Below are positions 25,010-33,764 of a stretch of 64,000 nucleotides of DNA, piece after piece. Numbering within the stretch: the stretch's first letter is position 1; each line of letters begins with the position of its first letter. The translations under genes were made by a program, and so were the position numbers. The DNA lies in the NCBI RefSeq assembly GCF_022627325.1, contig NZ_JAETZZ010000008.1:124001-188000 (forward strand), given 5' to 3'. Under the pieces are notes generated by a model. It was not told the DNA's origin. It saw only the letters and a list, made by a program, of their open reading frames with translations, and made no database searches. This DNA is from Pseudomonas putida (GTDB taxonomy: Bacteria > Pseudomonadota > Gammaproteobacteria > Pseudomonadales > Pseudomonadaceae).

Positions 25010-25818
25010 TCAGCAGCCTGTGCCACGGCTGGGTCAGCCATCGGCGCCTGACCCCGCGCCAGCATGCCTTTCGCTATCGGATCGGCATGTTCTACCTGGA
25101 CCTGGATGAGCAAACCCACCTGCTCAGCCTAAGCCGCTGGCTGGGGCGGTCGCGACTGGCGCCGCTGAGCTGGCGCGAGAGCGATTACCTGCCAGCGCTG
25201 ACCGGCAATGGCACGCCACTGGCCCAGGCCGCTCGGCAATTGGTTGGCCAGGCGACCGGGCAAACGCCAGAAGGCGCCGTACACCTGCTGACCCAGCCGC
25301 GCTGCTGGGGCCTTTCGTTCAACCCGGTGAGTGTCTACTTCTGCCACGACCAGGCGGGCCAGTTGCAAGCCATCCTGCTGGAGGTGCGCAACACGCCATG
25401 GCGCGAGCGCTTTCATTACGTATTGCCGGTGCAGGATGGCCTGTCTACCGGGTTTTCCGTGGCCAAGGCGTTTCATGTGTCGCCGTTCATGCCCCTGGAC
25501 ATGGAGTACCGCCTGCGTTTCTTGCTCGATGCGCGGCGCGTGCACGTGCACATGGAGAACTGGCGCGAAGGGCAAAAGGTGTTCGATGCCGACCTGGCGC
25601 TGCAGCGCGGGCCGCTGGATCGCACCGCCCTGCACCGCCACATCCTGAATTTCCCCTGGATGAGCCTGCGTACCGTAGCGGCCATCTACTGGCAGGCCTT
25701 GCAGCTACTGCTCAAGCGCACGCCCGTCCACGACCATAGCGCCAGCCTGGGCAACCTGAGCCTGGGCCAAGCCGCCTCCAAGGAGTTAGATGATGACCGA
25801 GCCCACCCTGAGCGTTAG
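25006..25818 (+). CDS. DUF1365 family protein
   Basis: The 270-residue protein begins LCHGWVSHRRLTPRQHAFRYRIGMFYLDLDE, the DUF1365 (COG3496) signature, and contains LTQPRCWGLSFNPVSVYFCHD and FHVSPFMPLDMEYRLRF, also conserved. The function of the family is not established; it nearly always neighbours CFA-type and COG2907 genes. The start is GTG at 25006, overlapping the previous stop (GTGA) and preceded by GGGGAAG. Its 3' end overlaps the CFA gene by 29 bp, so all these genes are translationally coupled. Confidence 0.85.
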   Translation: MISSLCHGWVSHRRLTPRQHAFRYRIGMFYLDLDEQTHLLSLSRWLGRSRLAPLSWRESDYLPALTGNGTPLAQAARQLVGQATGQTPEGAVHLLTQPRCWGLSFNPVSVYFCHDQAGQLQAILLEVRNTPWRERFHYVLPVQDGLSTGFSVAKAFHVSPFMPLDMEYRLRFLLDARRVHVHMENWREGQKVFDADLALQRGPLDRTALHRHILNFPWMSLRTVAAIYWQALQLLLKRTPVHDHSASLGNLSLGQAASKELDDDRAHPER

Positions 25819-27052
25819 CAAGTCCACCGGCCTGACACCGCTGCTTGGCAACCTGGCCAGGACCGCCGTGCTGGCCCAGTTGCGCGGCTTGGCCCACGGC
25901 AGTTTGCGGGTCATCTGCAATGATCGTCAGTGGACCTTCGGTGAAGCCGGCAGCGCCCTGCAAGCCGAGGTCGAGATCGTTGACGAGGCCGCCTGGAGCC
26001 TGGTCGCCAGTAACGGCTCGATCGGCGCAGGGGAAGGCTATATCCATGGCTACTGGCGCACCCCCGACCTGGCCGCAGTCACCCGTTTGTTCGTCGCCAA
26101 CCTTGAGGTGCTCGATGCCATGGAGGGCGGGCTGGCACGCCTGGCACGCCCGGCCCTGCACCTGCTGCACCGGCTCAACCGCAACAGCCGACGCGGTGCG
26201 CGGCGCAACATCCTGGCCCATTACGACCTGGGCAACGCCTTGTTCGAACGCCTGCTCGACCCAACCATGATGTACTCGGCGGCGCAGTTCGAGAGCGCCG
26301 AGCAAACCCTGGAGCAGGCGCAACTGAACAAGCTTGAACGCATCTGCCAGAAGCTCGAACTCAAACCTCACGAACACCTGCTGGAAATCGGTACCGGCTG
26401 GGGCAGCCTGGCTATCCATGCTGCCACCCGGTATGGCTGCCGCGTCACCACCACGACGCTGTCCGAGGCGCAGTACGCCCATACCCAGCAGCGGGTGCAA
26501 GCGCTGGGCCTCACGCAACAGATCACGGTACTGCGCGAGGACTACCGCGACCTGAGCGGGCGCTTCGACAAGCTGGTTTCGATCGAGATGATAGAAGCCG
26601 TCGGCCACCGGTACCTGCCCACCTATTTCCGCCAGTGTGCCGCCCTGCTCAAAGAGGATGGCCTGATGCTGCTGCAGGCCATCACCATTCGCGACCAACG
26701 ATACGCCCAGGCGCGGCGCTCGGTGGACTTCATTCAGCGCTACATATTCCCGGGCGGTGCGCTGCCATCCTTGAGCGTGCTGCTGGACACCGCCAGCCGC
26801 AAGACCGGGTTGAACCTGGTGCATATGGAGGACTTTGGCCAGGACTATGCCCGCACCTTGCGCCACTGGCGCGATAACCTGCGCCAGGCGCGCACGGCAC
26901 TCAAGGAGCTGGGTTACGACGAAACCTTCCAGCGCCTGTGGGAGTTCTACCTGTGTTACTGCCAGGGCGGTTTCGAGGAGCGTGCCATCGGCGTGGCGCA
27001 GTTGTTGTGGGCCGCGCCAAAGGCCCGTCGGGCGCCTTTGTCAGGTGCCTGA
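25790..27052 (+). CDS. Cyclopropane-fatty-acid-synthase-type SAM methyltransferase
   Basis: The 420-residue protein has the CFA synthase layout: a variable N-terminal lipid-binding part, NILAHYDLGNALFERLLDPTMMYSAAQF around residues 142-169, the SAM motif LLEIGTGWGSLA around 198-209, SIEMIEAVGHRYLP and FIQRYIFPGGALPS. It methylates acyl chains of membrane phospholipids using SAM. In this neighbourhood it may be the methyltransferase of furan or branched fatty acid synthesis (UfaM-like) rather than the housekeeping cfa; that is inference. AGGAG ends 4 bp before ATG 25790; a second ATG follows at once. An operon with DUF1365 upstream and DUF2878 downstream is evident. Confidence 0.88.
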   Translation: MMTEPTLSVSKSTGLTPLLGNLARTAVLAQLRGLAHGSLRVICNDRQWTFGEAGSALQAEVEIVDEAAWSLVASNGSIGAGEGYIHGYWRTPDLAAVTRLFVANLEVLDAMEGGLARLARPALHLLHRLNRNSRRGARRNILAHYDLGNALFERLLDPTMMYSAAQFESAEQTLEQAQLNKLERICQKLELKPHEHLLEIGTGWGSLAIHAATRYGCRVTTTTLSEAQYAHTQQRVQALGLTQQITVLREDYRDLSGRFDKLVSIEMIEAVGHRYLPTYFRQCAALLKEDGLMLLQAITIRDQRYAQARRSVDFIQRYIFPGGALPSLSVLLDTASRKTGLNLVHMEDFGQDYARTLRHWRDNLRQARTALKELGYDETFQRLWEFYLCYCQGGFEERAIGVAQLLWAAPKARRAPLSGA

Positions 27053-27054
27053 AC

Positions 27055-27543
27055 ATGTCCCGTACCTGGCTTATCGCCAACGCCGTAGGGTTGCAGGCTG
27101 GCTGGTGGGTGTGTGTACTCGGCGCCCACACGCCCTGGCTGCTTGCGCTGGTACCGTTGGGCCTGGCGCTGCACTTGGGTTATTGCCATGAGCGGCGGGC
27201 AGAAGTGCGTGCGCTGCTGGCGGTAGGGTTTGCAGGTTGCCTGCTGGACAGCATCCTGGGGGCACTGGGGGTATTCGCGTTTGCCCAGTGGCCCCTGCCC
27301 GGCTGGTTGGCCCTGATGTGGCTGGTGTTGGCCAGTGGTTTACGCCACAGCTTGGCCTGGGCTACCCACCCGCTCTGGCTTGGGGCGCTGCTGGGACTGT
27401 TCGGTGGGCCGTTGGCCTACCTGGCCGGGGCGCGGCTGGCCGGTGTGGAACTGCCGATGGGGCCCATGCCTACCGCCCTGCTGCTGGCAGGGGTCTGGGC
27501 GGTGGCATTTCCGATGATGCTACGCCTGGCAAGAGCAACCTGA
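27055..27543 (+). CDS. DUF2878 membrane protein
   Basis: The 162-residue protein is almost entirely hydrophobic, with about five helices from residues 5 to 155. WLIANAVGLQAGWWVCVLGA and GLRHSLAWATHPLWLGALLGLFGGPLAYLAG match the DUF2878 pattern. It is the last gene of the plus-strand operon, 2 bp after the CFA gene, and converges with the DUF3833 lipoprotein gene, leaving 1 bp between stops. Family function is unknown; association with COG2907, DUF1365, CFA and DUF3833 suggests a role at the membrane in lipid modification. Confidence 0.82.
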   Translation: MSRTWLIANAVGLQAGWWVCVLGAHTPWLLALVPLGLALHLGYCHERRAEVRALLAVGFAGCLLDSILGALGVFAFAQWPLPGWLALMWLVLASGLRHSLAWATHPLWLGALLGLFGGPLAYLAGARLAGVELPMGPMPTALLLAGVWAVAFPMMLRLARAT

Positions 27544-27544
27544 G

Positions 27545-28081
27545 TCACGGCACAGCCGTTGGCAGGCGGCGGAAGAACAAGGTGATCTGCCCAACCTCCA
27601 CACCCAGCTTGCGCATGCTCGAGCGGTTGATCAGGGTGTCCTCATCCATCAGGTACATCCAGTCATCGATGTCCATTTCCCAATGCCGACCGTCGACCGG
27701 CAGGTCCAGGCGGTAGCGCCAGTGCAGAGCATTGCCCGCAACCTCGCCGCGGGCTTCGCCGATCACGTCACCCGCACGCCCGCGCCAGCGCCCGGGGCCG
27801 TCCGGGGTCAGGGTCCAGGTGCGTTGCTGACGCGTACCGTCGCTGTACACGAAGTGCTCGTCAAGAATCAGCCGGTCCCCTTCGCGGCGGCTGTCGATGC
27901 GCACATCGAAACGTTTGACCACCTCCCCCGAGCGATTCTGGAAGATACCCCAAGCCTGCACCGGCCCGGAAAAGAATTTGACCAGATCCAGTGCGGGTTT
28001 TTCACGGGCGTAATGGTCGACTTCGACATTGCCGCAGCTGGCCAGCAGCAGGCAGCCGACCAGTAGCAAAATTCTTCGCAT
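27545..28081 (-). CDS. DUF3833 lipoprotein
   Basis: The 178-residue protein has a lipobox, MRRILLLVGCLLLASCGNVEV, with Cys at 18 as the probable lipidation site. The mature part shows the DUF3833 pattern: KPALDLVKFFSGPVQAWGIFQNRSGEVVKRF and DDWMYLMDEDTLINRSSMRKLGVEVGQITLFF. It is likely anchored to the outer membrane. ATG 28081 was chosen because AGGAG lies 7 bp upstream; a TTG two codons earlier overlaps the previous stop. It is the second gene of the minus-strand operon with the chalcone-isomerase-like gene. Confidence 0.85.
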   Translation of the reverse strand: MRRILLLVGCLLLASCGNVEVDHYAREKPALDLVKFFSGPVQAWGIFQNRSGEVVKRFDVRIDSRREGDRLILDEHFVYSDGTRQQRTWTLTPDGPGRWRGRAGDVIGEARGEVAGNALHWRYRLDLPVDGRHWEMDIDDWMYLMDEDTLINRSSMRKLGVEVGQITLFFRRLPTAVP

Positions 28082-28083
28082 GT

Positions 28084-28638
28084 TCAATCTCCTGGTTCAT
28101 TACCGGCCAGGCCGAGCAGGCGCTGGCGCAATTGGGGGTCACGGGCACGCGGGTCCAGCCAGATAGCAAAAAATGCCCGGGCAAATACCGGGTCGGCGAT
28201 TTCGCGACGCAGTTGGCCATTGACATAGAACCGGCAGCCCTGCCCCGGCAGGTACACCCCGGTGATGCGCGTGCCCGGGCGCACATCGACGAACGCCCCA
28301 TTCATCGCTTGCGCCCAACGCTCAAGCGTGGCCTCGGCCAGGGGACGGTCGCTCAAGCGCTGCATTTCATCGAGACTGGCCTGCACCAGCGTCTCGCGTG
28401 ACAGCCCCCGGTGGTAGAGAAGTTCCAGGGCAAACGGCTCACTCCAGCCCTGCGGCGAGCCGGCGCTCCACAAACGGGCGGTATAGACACGCAGGCCAAA
28501 CCAGGTGAACTCACCGCTGCCCACGCTGCGTGCGTCGGGCACCGCTGGCCGCCAGTCCGCCAGGGCGGGTGGCAAGACGGTAAGCGCCATGGTAAGCACG
28601 AACAGATTCAGGGCTGAGATAGAGCTGCGCATGGCCAT
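28084..28638 (-). CDS. Chalcone-isomerase-like exported protein
   Basis: The ~184-residue protein has a signal peptide (SALNLFVLTMALTVLPPALADW) and then RSVGSGEFTWFGLRVYTARLWS, FALELLYHRGLSRETLVQASLDEMQRL, the pattern of bacterial chalcone_3-type proteins. These bind fatty-acid-like ligands and lack plant CHI catalysis. It probably works in the periplasm with the DUF3833 lipoprotein, whose gene follows within 3 bp. Two ATGs, 28638 and 28632, are possible. The paired TGTACA operator lies 27-52 bp upstream, so the gene should be co-regulated with the convergent operon. Confidence 0.84.
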   Translation of the reverse strand: MAMRSSISALNLFVLTMALTVLPPALADWRPAVPDARSVGSGEFTWFGLRVYTARLWSAGSPQGWSEPFALELLYHRGLSRETLVQASLDEMQRLSDRPLAEATLERWAQAMNGAFVDVRPGTRITGVYLPGQGCRFYVNGQLRREIADPVFARAFFAIWLDPRARDPQLRQRLLGLAGNEPGD

Positions 28639-28664
28639 ACTCTGAAGACCGTGATACCCAAATA

Positions 28665-28690
28665 TTGTACAAGTATATTTTCATGTACAA
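28665..28690 (-). promoter_or_regulatory. TGTACA operator/promoter of the DUF3833 operon
   Basis: On the minus strand TTGTACA (28690-28684), TATACT (28677-28672, possible -10) and TTGTACAA (28672-28665) occur in order. The TGTACA cores are 18 bp apart, exactly as at 22550 and 22568. The string TATAC(C/T)TGTACAA is shared with the other operon in the same orientation to its gene. The divergent MFS gene is 210 bp away and may also be affected. Confidence 0.6.
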
Positions 28691-28901
28691 CTTTATGCAG
28701 AGATATCGGTTTTCCCACGCTAAATAATGACGGACGGCGACTGTTCGGTTATCGAACGCTAGAGCATTCTCTGGCATTGACGGTCCTTGTTTCACTGCTC
28801 ACCATGCCCCGGCCTTGCGAGTGCTCCCTGCCTTGAGCCAAACCCGCGGGCTAGAAGCATCCAGCAACTCATTACAATTTCAAGAAACAGGTACATCGGC
28901 C

Positions 28902-30200
28902 ATGCCTCCTATTCCCCCTGCTTCCATGGGCAGCAAGATTCGCGACGCCTTCGCTGTCGGCAAGACGCGCTGGGGCATGCTTGCCCTGGTGTTCTTCGCC
29001 ACCACACTCAATTACATCGACCGCGCCGCCCTCGGCATCATGCAGCCCATGCTGGCCAAGGACATGAGCTGGACGGCGATGGACTACGCCAACATCAACT
29101 TCTGGTTCCAGGTGGGTTACGCCATCGGCTTTTTGCTGCAGGGCCGGCTGATCGACAAAATCGGCGTAAAACGCGCATTCTTCATGGCGGTACTGCTCTG
29201 GAGCCTGGCCACCGGGGCCCATGGCTTGGCCACATCGGCCGCTGGCTTCATGGTCTGCCGCTTCATCCTCGGCCTGACCGAGGCCGCCAACTACCCGGCC
29301 TGTGTGAAGACCACCCGGCTGTGGTTCCCCGCAGGTGAAAGAGCCATCGCCACCGGGCTGTTCAACGCCGGCACCAACGTTGGCGCGATGGTCACCCCGG
29401 CGCTGCTGCCAGTGATCCTGGCTGCCTGGGGCTGGCAGGCGGCCTTTATCGTCATGGGCTGCCTGGGGCTGGTCTGGGTGGTGTTCTGGGGCTTGAAATA
29501 CTTCAACCCCGAAGAGCACCCCACCGTGCGCCAGAGCGAGCTGGAGTACATTCAGCGCGAGGCCGAGCCTGAGGCGGTACGTGTGCCCTTCAGCCGTATC
29601 ATGCGCATGCGCGGTACCTGGGCCTTTGCCGTGGCGTTCGCGATCACCGCACCGGTGTTCTGGTTCTACCTGTACTGGCTGCCACCTTTTCTCAACCAGC
29701 AGTACAACCTGGGCATCAGCGTGACCCAGATGGGCATCCCGCTGATCCTGATCTGGCTAACGGCCGACTTCGGCAGCATTGGCGGCGGCATCCTTTCATC
29801 CTGGCTCATAGGCCGTGGCGTACGCGCCATACGGGCCCGCCTGATATCGATGCTGATCTTCGCCTGCACCATGATCAGCGTGATCTTCGCTGCCAACGCC
29901 AGTGGCCTGTGGGTAGCGGTGCTCGCCATTGCCGTGGCGGTCGGCGCGCACCAGGCCTGGACGGCGAACATCTGGAGCCTGCTGATGGATTACACGCCCA
30001 AGCACCTGATAAGCACGGTGTTCGGCTTTGGCAGCATGTGTGCGGCCATCGGCGGCATGTTCATGACGCAGATCGTCGGCACGGTGCTGACTGTTACCAA
30101 TAACAACTACGCCGTGCTGTTCACCATGATCCCGGCGATGTACTTCATTGCACTGGTGTGGTTGTACTTCATGGCACCGCGCAAGGTGGAAGCGGCGTAA
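28902..30200 (+). CDS. MFS transporter, ACS/hexuronate-type
   Basis: The 432-residue carrier has the ACS-family signature LNYIDRAALGIMQPML in helix 1 and RFILGLTEAANYPACVKTTRLWFPAGERAIATGLFNAGTNVG across helices 4-5, closest to hexuronate/glucarate symporters such as ExuT. It probably imports an organic anion. No catabolic genes of a sugar-acid pathway are adjacent, so the substrate is open. The ATG at 28902 was chosen because it begins the conserved region; longer frames extend into the operator region. No strong ribosome site is visible (AAACAGG 11 bp upstream). It stands alone between the light cluster and terC. Confidence 0.82.
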   Translation: MPPIPPASMGSKIRDAFAVGKTRWGMLALVFFATTLNYIDRAALGIMQPMLAKDMSWTAMDYANINFWFQVGYAIGFLLQGRLIDKIGVKRAFFMAVLLWSLATGAHGLATSAAGFMVCRFILGLTEAANYPACVKTTRLWFPAGERAIATGLFNAGTNVGAMVTPALLPVILAAWGWQAAFIVMGCLGLVWVVFWGLKYFNPEEHPTVRQSELEYIQREAEPEAVRVPFSRIMRMRGTWAFAVAFAITAPVFWFYLYWLPPFLNQQYNLGISVTQMGIPLILIWLTADFGSIGGGILSSWLIGRGVRAIRARLISMLIFACTMISVIFAANASGLWVAVLAIAVAVGAHQAWTANIWSLLMDYTPKHLISTVFGFGSMCAAIGGMFMTQIVGTVLTVTNNNYAVLFTMIPAMYFIALVWLYFMAPRKVEAA

Positions 30201-30279
30201 GGGGCAGTTGCGTTCTTCTGGCAGGGCCTGCCGGCAGAGACCGTCAGTCAAGCGACTGGGGGCCGGGCTGCCGGCGAAT

Positions 30280-30296
30280 GGGGCGCATCGCGCCCC
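30280..30296. terminator. GC-rich hairpin between convergent MFS and TerC genes
   Basis: GGGGCGC-ATC-GCGCCCC forms a perfect 7-bp stem just downstream of both convergent stop codons. No clear T-run follows on either strand, so it may be a stabilising hairpin rather than a full intrinsic terminator. Confidence 0.4.
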
Positions 30297-30305
30297 CGCC
30301 TTGAA

Positions 30306-31058
30306 TCAGCCTTCGGTCGCTTCACGCTTCATGCGTGCGCGGCGGGCCAGGATGTTGAGCACTTCGATCGCCGTCGAGAAGGCCATTGCCGCATACACAT
30401 ACCCTTTGGGCACATGGGCACCGAAACCTTCAGCGATCAAGGTCATGCCGATCATGATCAGGAAGCCCAAGGCCAACATGACGACGGTCGGGTTGTCGTT
30501 GATGAAGTTCGCCAACGGGTCAGCGGCCACCATCATCACGATCACGGCAGTGACCACGGCAATGATCATGATCGGCAGGTGCTCGGTCATGCCCACAGCG
30601 GTGATGATGCTGTCAACCGAGAACACGATGTCCAGCAACAGGATCTGGAAGATCGCGGCAGCGAAGCCCAGGGTGACTGTGGAGGACACCTTGGCTTCTT
30701 CCTTGGCGCCGTGCGGGTCGACGTTCTCATGGATTTCCTTGGTCGCTTTCCACAGCAGGAACAGGCCACCGACAATCAGGATCACGTCCTTCCAGGAGAA
30801 GGCATTACCGAACACTTCGAACACCGGGTCGGTCAACTGAACGATCCACGCCACCGTGCTGAGCAGCGCCAAGCGCATGACCAAGGCCATGCTGATACCG
30901 ATCCGGCGTGCCTTGGAGCGGTATTCGACCGGCAACTTGTTGGTCAGGATCGAGATGAAGATCAGGTTATCGATGCCCAGTACCACTTCCATCGCCACCA
31001 GCGTGGCAAGTGCTACCCAGGCGGTGGGGCTTGCAGCGAGTTCCAGCAAATATTCCAT
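30306..31058 (-). CDS. TerC-family integral membrane protein
   Basis: The 250-residue protein has seven hydrophobic segments and TerC motifs: [20 protein letters not shown] at 25-44 and the related internal repeat [18 protein letters not shown] at 138-155, each with a membrane-embedded acidic residue. TerC proteins are linked to metal (Mn2+, Ca2+) handling and maturation of exported metalloenzymes. The upstream gap is only 25 bp and contains no room for a yybP-ykoY manganese riboswitch. Co-transcription with the small lipoprotein gene upstream is likely. Confidence 0.88.
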   Translation of the reverse strand: MEYLLELAASPTAWVALATLVAMEVVLGIDNLIFISILTNKLPVEYRSKARRIGISMALVMRLALLSTVAWIVQLTDPVFEVFGNAFSWKDVILIVGGLFLLWKATKEIHENVDPHGAKEEAKVSSTVTLGFAAAIFQILLLDIVFSVDSIITAVGMTEHLPIMIIAVVTAVIVMMVAADPLANFINDNPTVVMLALGFLIMIGMTLIAEGFGAHVPKGYVYAAMAFSTAIEVLNILARRARMKREATEG

Positions 31059-31083
31059 TTTTCAGTCCTGCAACGTTTCTGGG

Positions 31084-31323
31084 TCAGATGTCCTGGGTTT
31101 TGTCTTGCTGGTCAGCGGCCTTGGGCTGCTGCCCTTCGGTGCCGATAGCGTCGCTCAACGCCTGCTGCGCCGCCTCGTTGGTGTCATCGATGGCCTGCTT
31201 GGCCGACTTGGCGGCCTGGTCGAGCATCTGCTGGGCAGATTTCTCGGCCTGGTCGCAGCCTGCCAGGCTCATCAGTGCCAAGGCTAGCACCAAGGGTGTG
31301 CCAATGGATTTGAATTGCAGCAT
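31084..31323 (-). CDS. Small lipoprotein, helical
   Basis: The 79-residue product MLQFKSIGTPLVLALALMSLAGC has a lipobox with Cys23 as the lipidation site, then an Ala/Gln/Lys-rich helix (AEKSAQQMLDQAAKSAKQAID) and a polar tail. It is probably a periplasm-facing lipoprotein with a coiled-coil-like helix; there is no recognised domain. ATG 31323 was chosen because it directly gives the signal peptide and follows CGAGGA; the longer frame adds 12 unlike residues. It lies 25 bp upstream of terC on the same strand. Confidence 0.75.
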   Translation of the reverse strand: MLQFKSIGTPLVLALALMSLAGCDQAEKSAQQMLDQAAKSAKQAIDDTNEAAQQALSDAIGTEGQQPKAADQQDKTQDI

Positions 31324-31401
31324 GGGGTCCTCGCTTGTCGATATACCGGCGGCGCGCAATACGCCTGATGGCGTCGAATTCTAAAGATGACGATACATCA
31401 G

Positions 31402-31417
31402 GAAAATTCGTATTTTC
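31402..31417. promoter_or_regulatory. Inverted repeat between the lipoprotein/terC and nhaR genes
   Basis: GAAAAT-TCGT-ATTTTC is a perfect 6-bp dyad centred in the divergent gap. It could be an operator for NhaR or part of a divergent promoter; there is no direct proof. Confidence 0.35.
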
Positions 31418-31457
31418 ACCGGGTATACTTCGGTTTTAACGAATCGGGAATCCAGTG

Positions 31458-32351
31458 ATGCTCAACTATCGACAGCTTCACTATTTCTGGGCCGTGGCCA
31501 AGACCGGCAGCATCGCCCGCGCCAGTGAGCAACTGAACCTGACCCCGCAGACCATCAGCGGTCAGATCAGCCTGTTCGAGCAAACCTATGGCCTGGAACT
31601 GTTCCAGCGGGTTGGGCGGCAGCTGGAACTGACCGAAACCGGTCGCCAGACCTTGGCCTACGCCGAACAGATGTTCCAGATCGGCAGTGAGCTGGAGGCG
31701 ATGTTGCGAGCGGGCCCGCAGGAGCAGATCCTGTTCCGTGTGGGGGTGGCTGACGTGGTGCCCAAGTCCATCGTCTATCGCCTGCTCGCGCCCACCATGG
31801 AGCTGGACGACGTGTTGCGCATCAACTGCCGTGAGGACAAACTCGAACGTTTGCTGGCCGACCTGGCGATCCAGCGCCTGGACCTGGTGATCTCTGACAG
31901 CCCGATGCCCAGCCACCTGGATATCAAGGGTTACAGCCAGAAGCTCGGGGAGTGCGGCTTGAGCTTCTTCGCTACAAAAGCGTTGGCCCAACGCCACGCT
32001 GGCGTCTTTCCTGGCTGCCTGCACGATGCACCCTTGCTGATCCCGGGCCAGGAGACAGTGGTGCGCAGCCGGCTGCTGCGCTGGCTTGGCGAGCAGCAGG
32101 TGCAGCCGCGGATAATCGGCGAATTCGACGACAGCGCCTTGATGCAGGCGTTCGGCCAGTCCGGCAGCGGTATCTTCGTGGCGCCCAGTGTGATTGCCGA
32201 GGAAGTGTGCCGCCAGTACGGGGTGGAACTGATCGGGCAGACCGAAGCGGTGCACGAGTCGTTCTACGCTATTTCAGTCGAGCGCAAGGTCAAGCACCCC
32301 GGCATCGTGGCCATTACCGAGGGGGCGCGCCGAGAGCTATTCCACTGGTGA
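31458..32351 (+). CDS. nhaR: LysR-family regulator NhaR
   Basis: The 297-residue protein starts [41 protein letters not shown], which is the NhaR form of the LysR winged helix, and keeps the NhaR-like effector region ([45 protein letters not shown]). NhaR senses Na+ and activates sodium/proton antiport and stress genes in enterics. No nhaA is in the window. A GTG immediately precedes ATG 31458 and is equally in frame. The SstT gene follows after 76 bp on the same strand. Confidence 0.88.
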   Translation: MLNYRQLHYFWAVAKTGSIARASEQLNLTPQTISGQISLFEQTYGLELFQRVGRQLELTETGRQTLAYAEQMFQIGSELEAMLRAGPQEQILFRVGVADVVPKSIVYRLLAPTMELDDVLRINCREDKLERLLADLAIQRLDLVISDSPMPSHLDIKGYSQKLGECGLSFFATKALAQRHAGVFPGCLHDAPLLIPGQETVVRSRLLRWLGEQQVQPRIIGEFDDSALMQAFGQSGSGIFVAPSVIAEEVCRQYGVELIGQTEAVHESFYAISVERKVKHPGIVAITEGARRELFHW

Positions 32352-32427
32352 GCGAAGAGGCCGGGACGACCCTACCAAGGTCTATGGTAAAGTCACGCCC
32401 TTTCAAGATACCGAGATAGCGCAGCAC

Positions 32428-33639
32428 ATGTCCCCCTTCCTCAGCCTCCTCAACCGCACCAGCCTGGTGACCCAGATCGTCATCGGCCTTATCGCCGGTA
32501 TTGTCCTGGCCTTGCTTGCGCCAGCCATCGCCCTCGACCTGGGCTTTCTCGGCAAGGTGTTCGTCAGCGCCCTGAAAGCAGTCGCACCGGTGCTTGTGTT
32601 CATCCTGGTGATGGCCTCGATCGCCAACCATCGCCATGGCCAGGAAACCCACATCCGCCCGATTCTCTGGCTGTACGTGCTAGGCACTTTCTCCGCGTCA
32701 GTGGTGGCCGTTGTTGCCAGCATGCTGTTCCCTTCGCAGCTTGCGCTAAGCAACGGCGATGTCACCCTGAGCGCGCCTGGCGGCATTGGTGAAGTGCTGC
32801 AAAACCTGGTATTGAGCGCCGTCGACAACCCGATCAATGCCCTGCTCAATGCCAATTTCATTGGTGTGCTGACCTGGGCCATTGGTTTGGGCGTGGCCCT
32901 GCGCCATGCCGGGACAACCACCCGAACCGTAGTCGAGGACCTGTCCAACGGCGTAACCCTGATCGTGCGTGTGGTCATCCGCTTCGCCCCACTGGGCATC
33001 TTCGGCCTGGTCAGCTCGACACTCGCTCAGTCTGGCCTCGACGCCCTGCTTGGCTACCTGCACCTCCTGGCGGTGCTGATTGGCTGCATGCTGTTCGTGG
33101 CACTGGTGATGAACCCGCTGATCGTGTTCTGGAAGATCCGTCGCAATCCTTACCCATTGACGCTGCTGTGCCTGCGCGAGAGTGGGATCACGGCGTTCTT
33201 CACCCGCAGCTCAGCGGCGAACATTCCGGTCAACATGGCACTGTCCGAGCGCCTGGGGCTGCATGAAGACACCTATTCGGTATCCATCCCGCTGGGTGCG
33301 ACCATCAACATGGCGGGCGCGGCCATCACGATCACCGTGCTGACCCTGGCAGCGGTGCACACGCTGGGCATCCCGGTCGACCTGCCTACCGCCGTGCTGC
33401 TGAGCATGGTGGCGGCGGTCTGCGCCTGTGGTGCGTCTGGCGTGGCCGGCGGTTCGTTGCTGCTGATCCCGCTGGCATGCAGCCTGTTCGGCATTCCCAG
33501 CGAGATTGCCATGCAGGTGGTGGCTGTGGGCTTCATCATTGGCGTGCTGCAGGACTCGGCCGAGACTGCACTGAATTCTTCGACCGATGTGCTGTTCACT
33601 GCGGCGGCCTGCCAGGCGCAAGAGCGCCGCAGCGCCTGA
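32428..33639 (+). CDS. sstT: Serine/threonine:Na+ symporter SstT
   Basis: The 403-residue protein of the dicarboxylate/amino acid:cation symporter family matches SstT along its length: [100 protein letters not shown], and [17 protein letters not shown] at the end. It imports serine and threonine with sodium in the inner membrane. Proximity to nhaR, a sodium-responsive regulator, is suggestive. A short hairpin terminator follows. Confidence 0.92.
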   Translation: MSPFLSLLNRTSLVTQIVIGLIAGIVLALLAPAIALDLGFLGKVFVSALKAVAPVLVFILVMASIANHRHGQETHIRPILWLYVLGTFSASVVAVVASMLFPSQLALSNGDVTLSAPGGIGEVLQNLVLSAVDNPINALLNANFIGVLTWAIGLGVALRHAGTTTRTVVEDLSNGVTLIVRVVIRFAPLGIFGLVSSTLAQSGLDALLGYLHLLAVLIGCMLFVALVMNPLIVFWKIRRNPYPLTLLCLRESGITAFFTRSSAANIPVNMALSERLGLHEDTYSVSIPLGATINMAGAAITITVLTLAAVHTLGIPVDLPTAVLLSMVAAVCACGASGVAGGSLLLIPLACSLFGIPSEIAMQVVAVGFIIGVLQDSAETALNSSTDVLFTAAACQAQERRSA

Positions 33640-33647
33640 GACACGTG

Positions 33648-33667
33648 GGGCCGCATGGCGGCCCTTT
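33648..33667 (+). terminator. Probable intrinsic terminator of sstT
   Basis: GGGCCGC-ATG-GCGGCCC (7-bp stem, 3-nt loop) is followed by TTT, 9 bp after the sstT stop. The short T-run makes it moderately convincing. Confidence 0.55.
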
Positions 33668-33764
33668 CGCTGCAAAGCAGGCTCCCATAGCAGCCCCCAA
33701 GTGATTGCTTAAGCCAGGCGCTTTACCTACGCTAGTGGCCTTTTCCTCGCAATGAGAGTTGGCC

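Noticed and set aside
30241..30256. A 16-bp match, CCGTCAGTCAAGCGAC, to the palindromic element after tRNA-Leu
   Set aside because: The match ends after 16 bases and the 3' half of the element (CCTGA and the closing arm) is missing. One 16-bp match in 64 kb can arise by chance, so it is not counted as a third copy.
31059..31083. A manganese (yybP-ykoY) riboswitch upstream of terC
   Set aside because: The gap is only 25 bp and holds no such structure.
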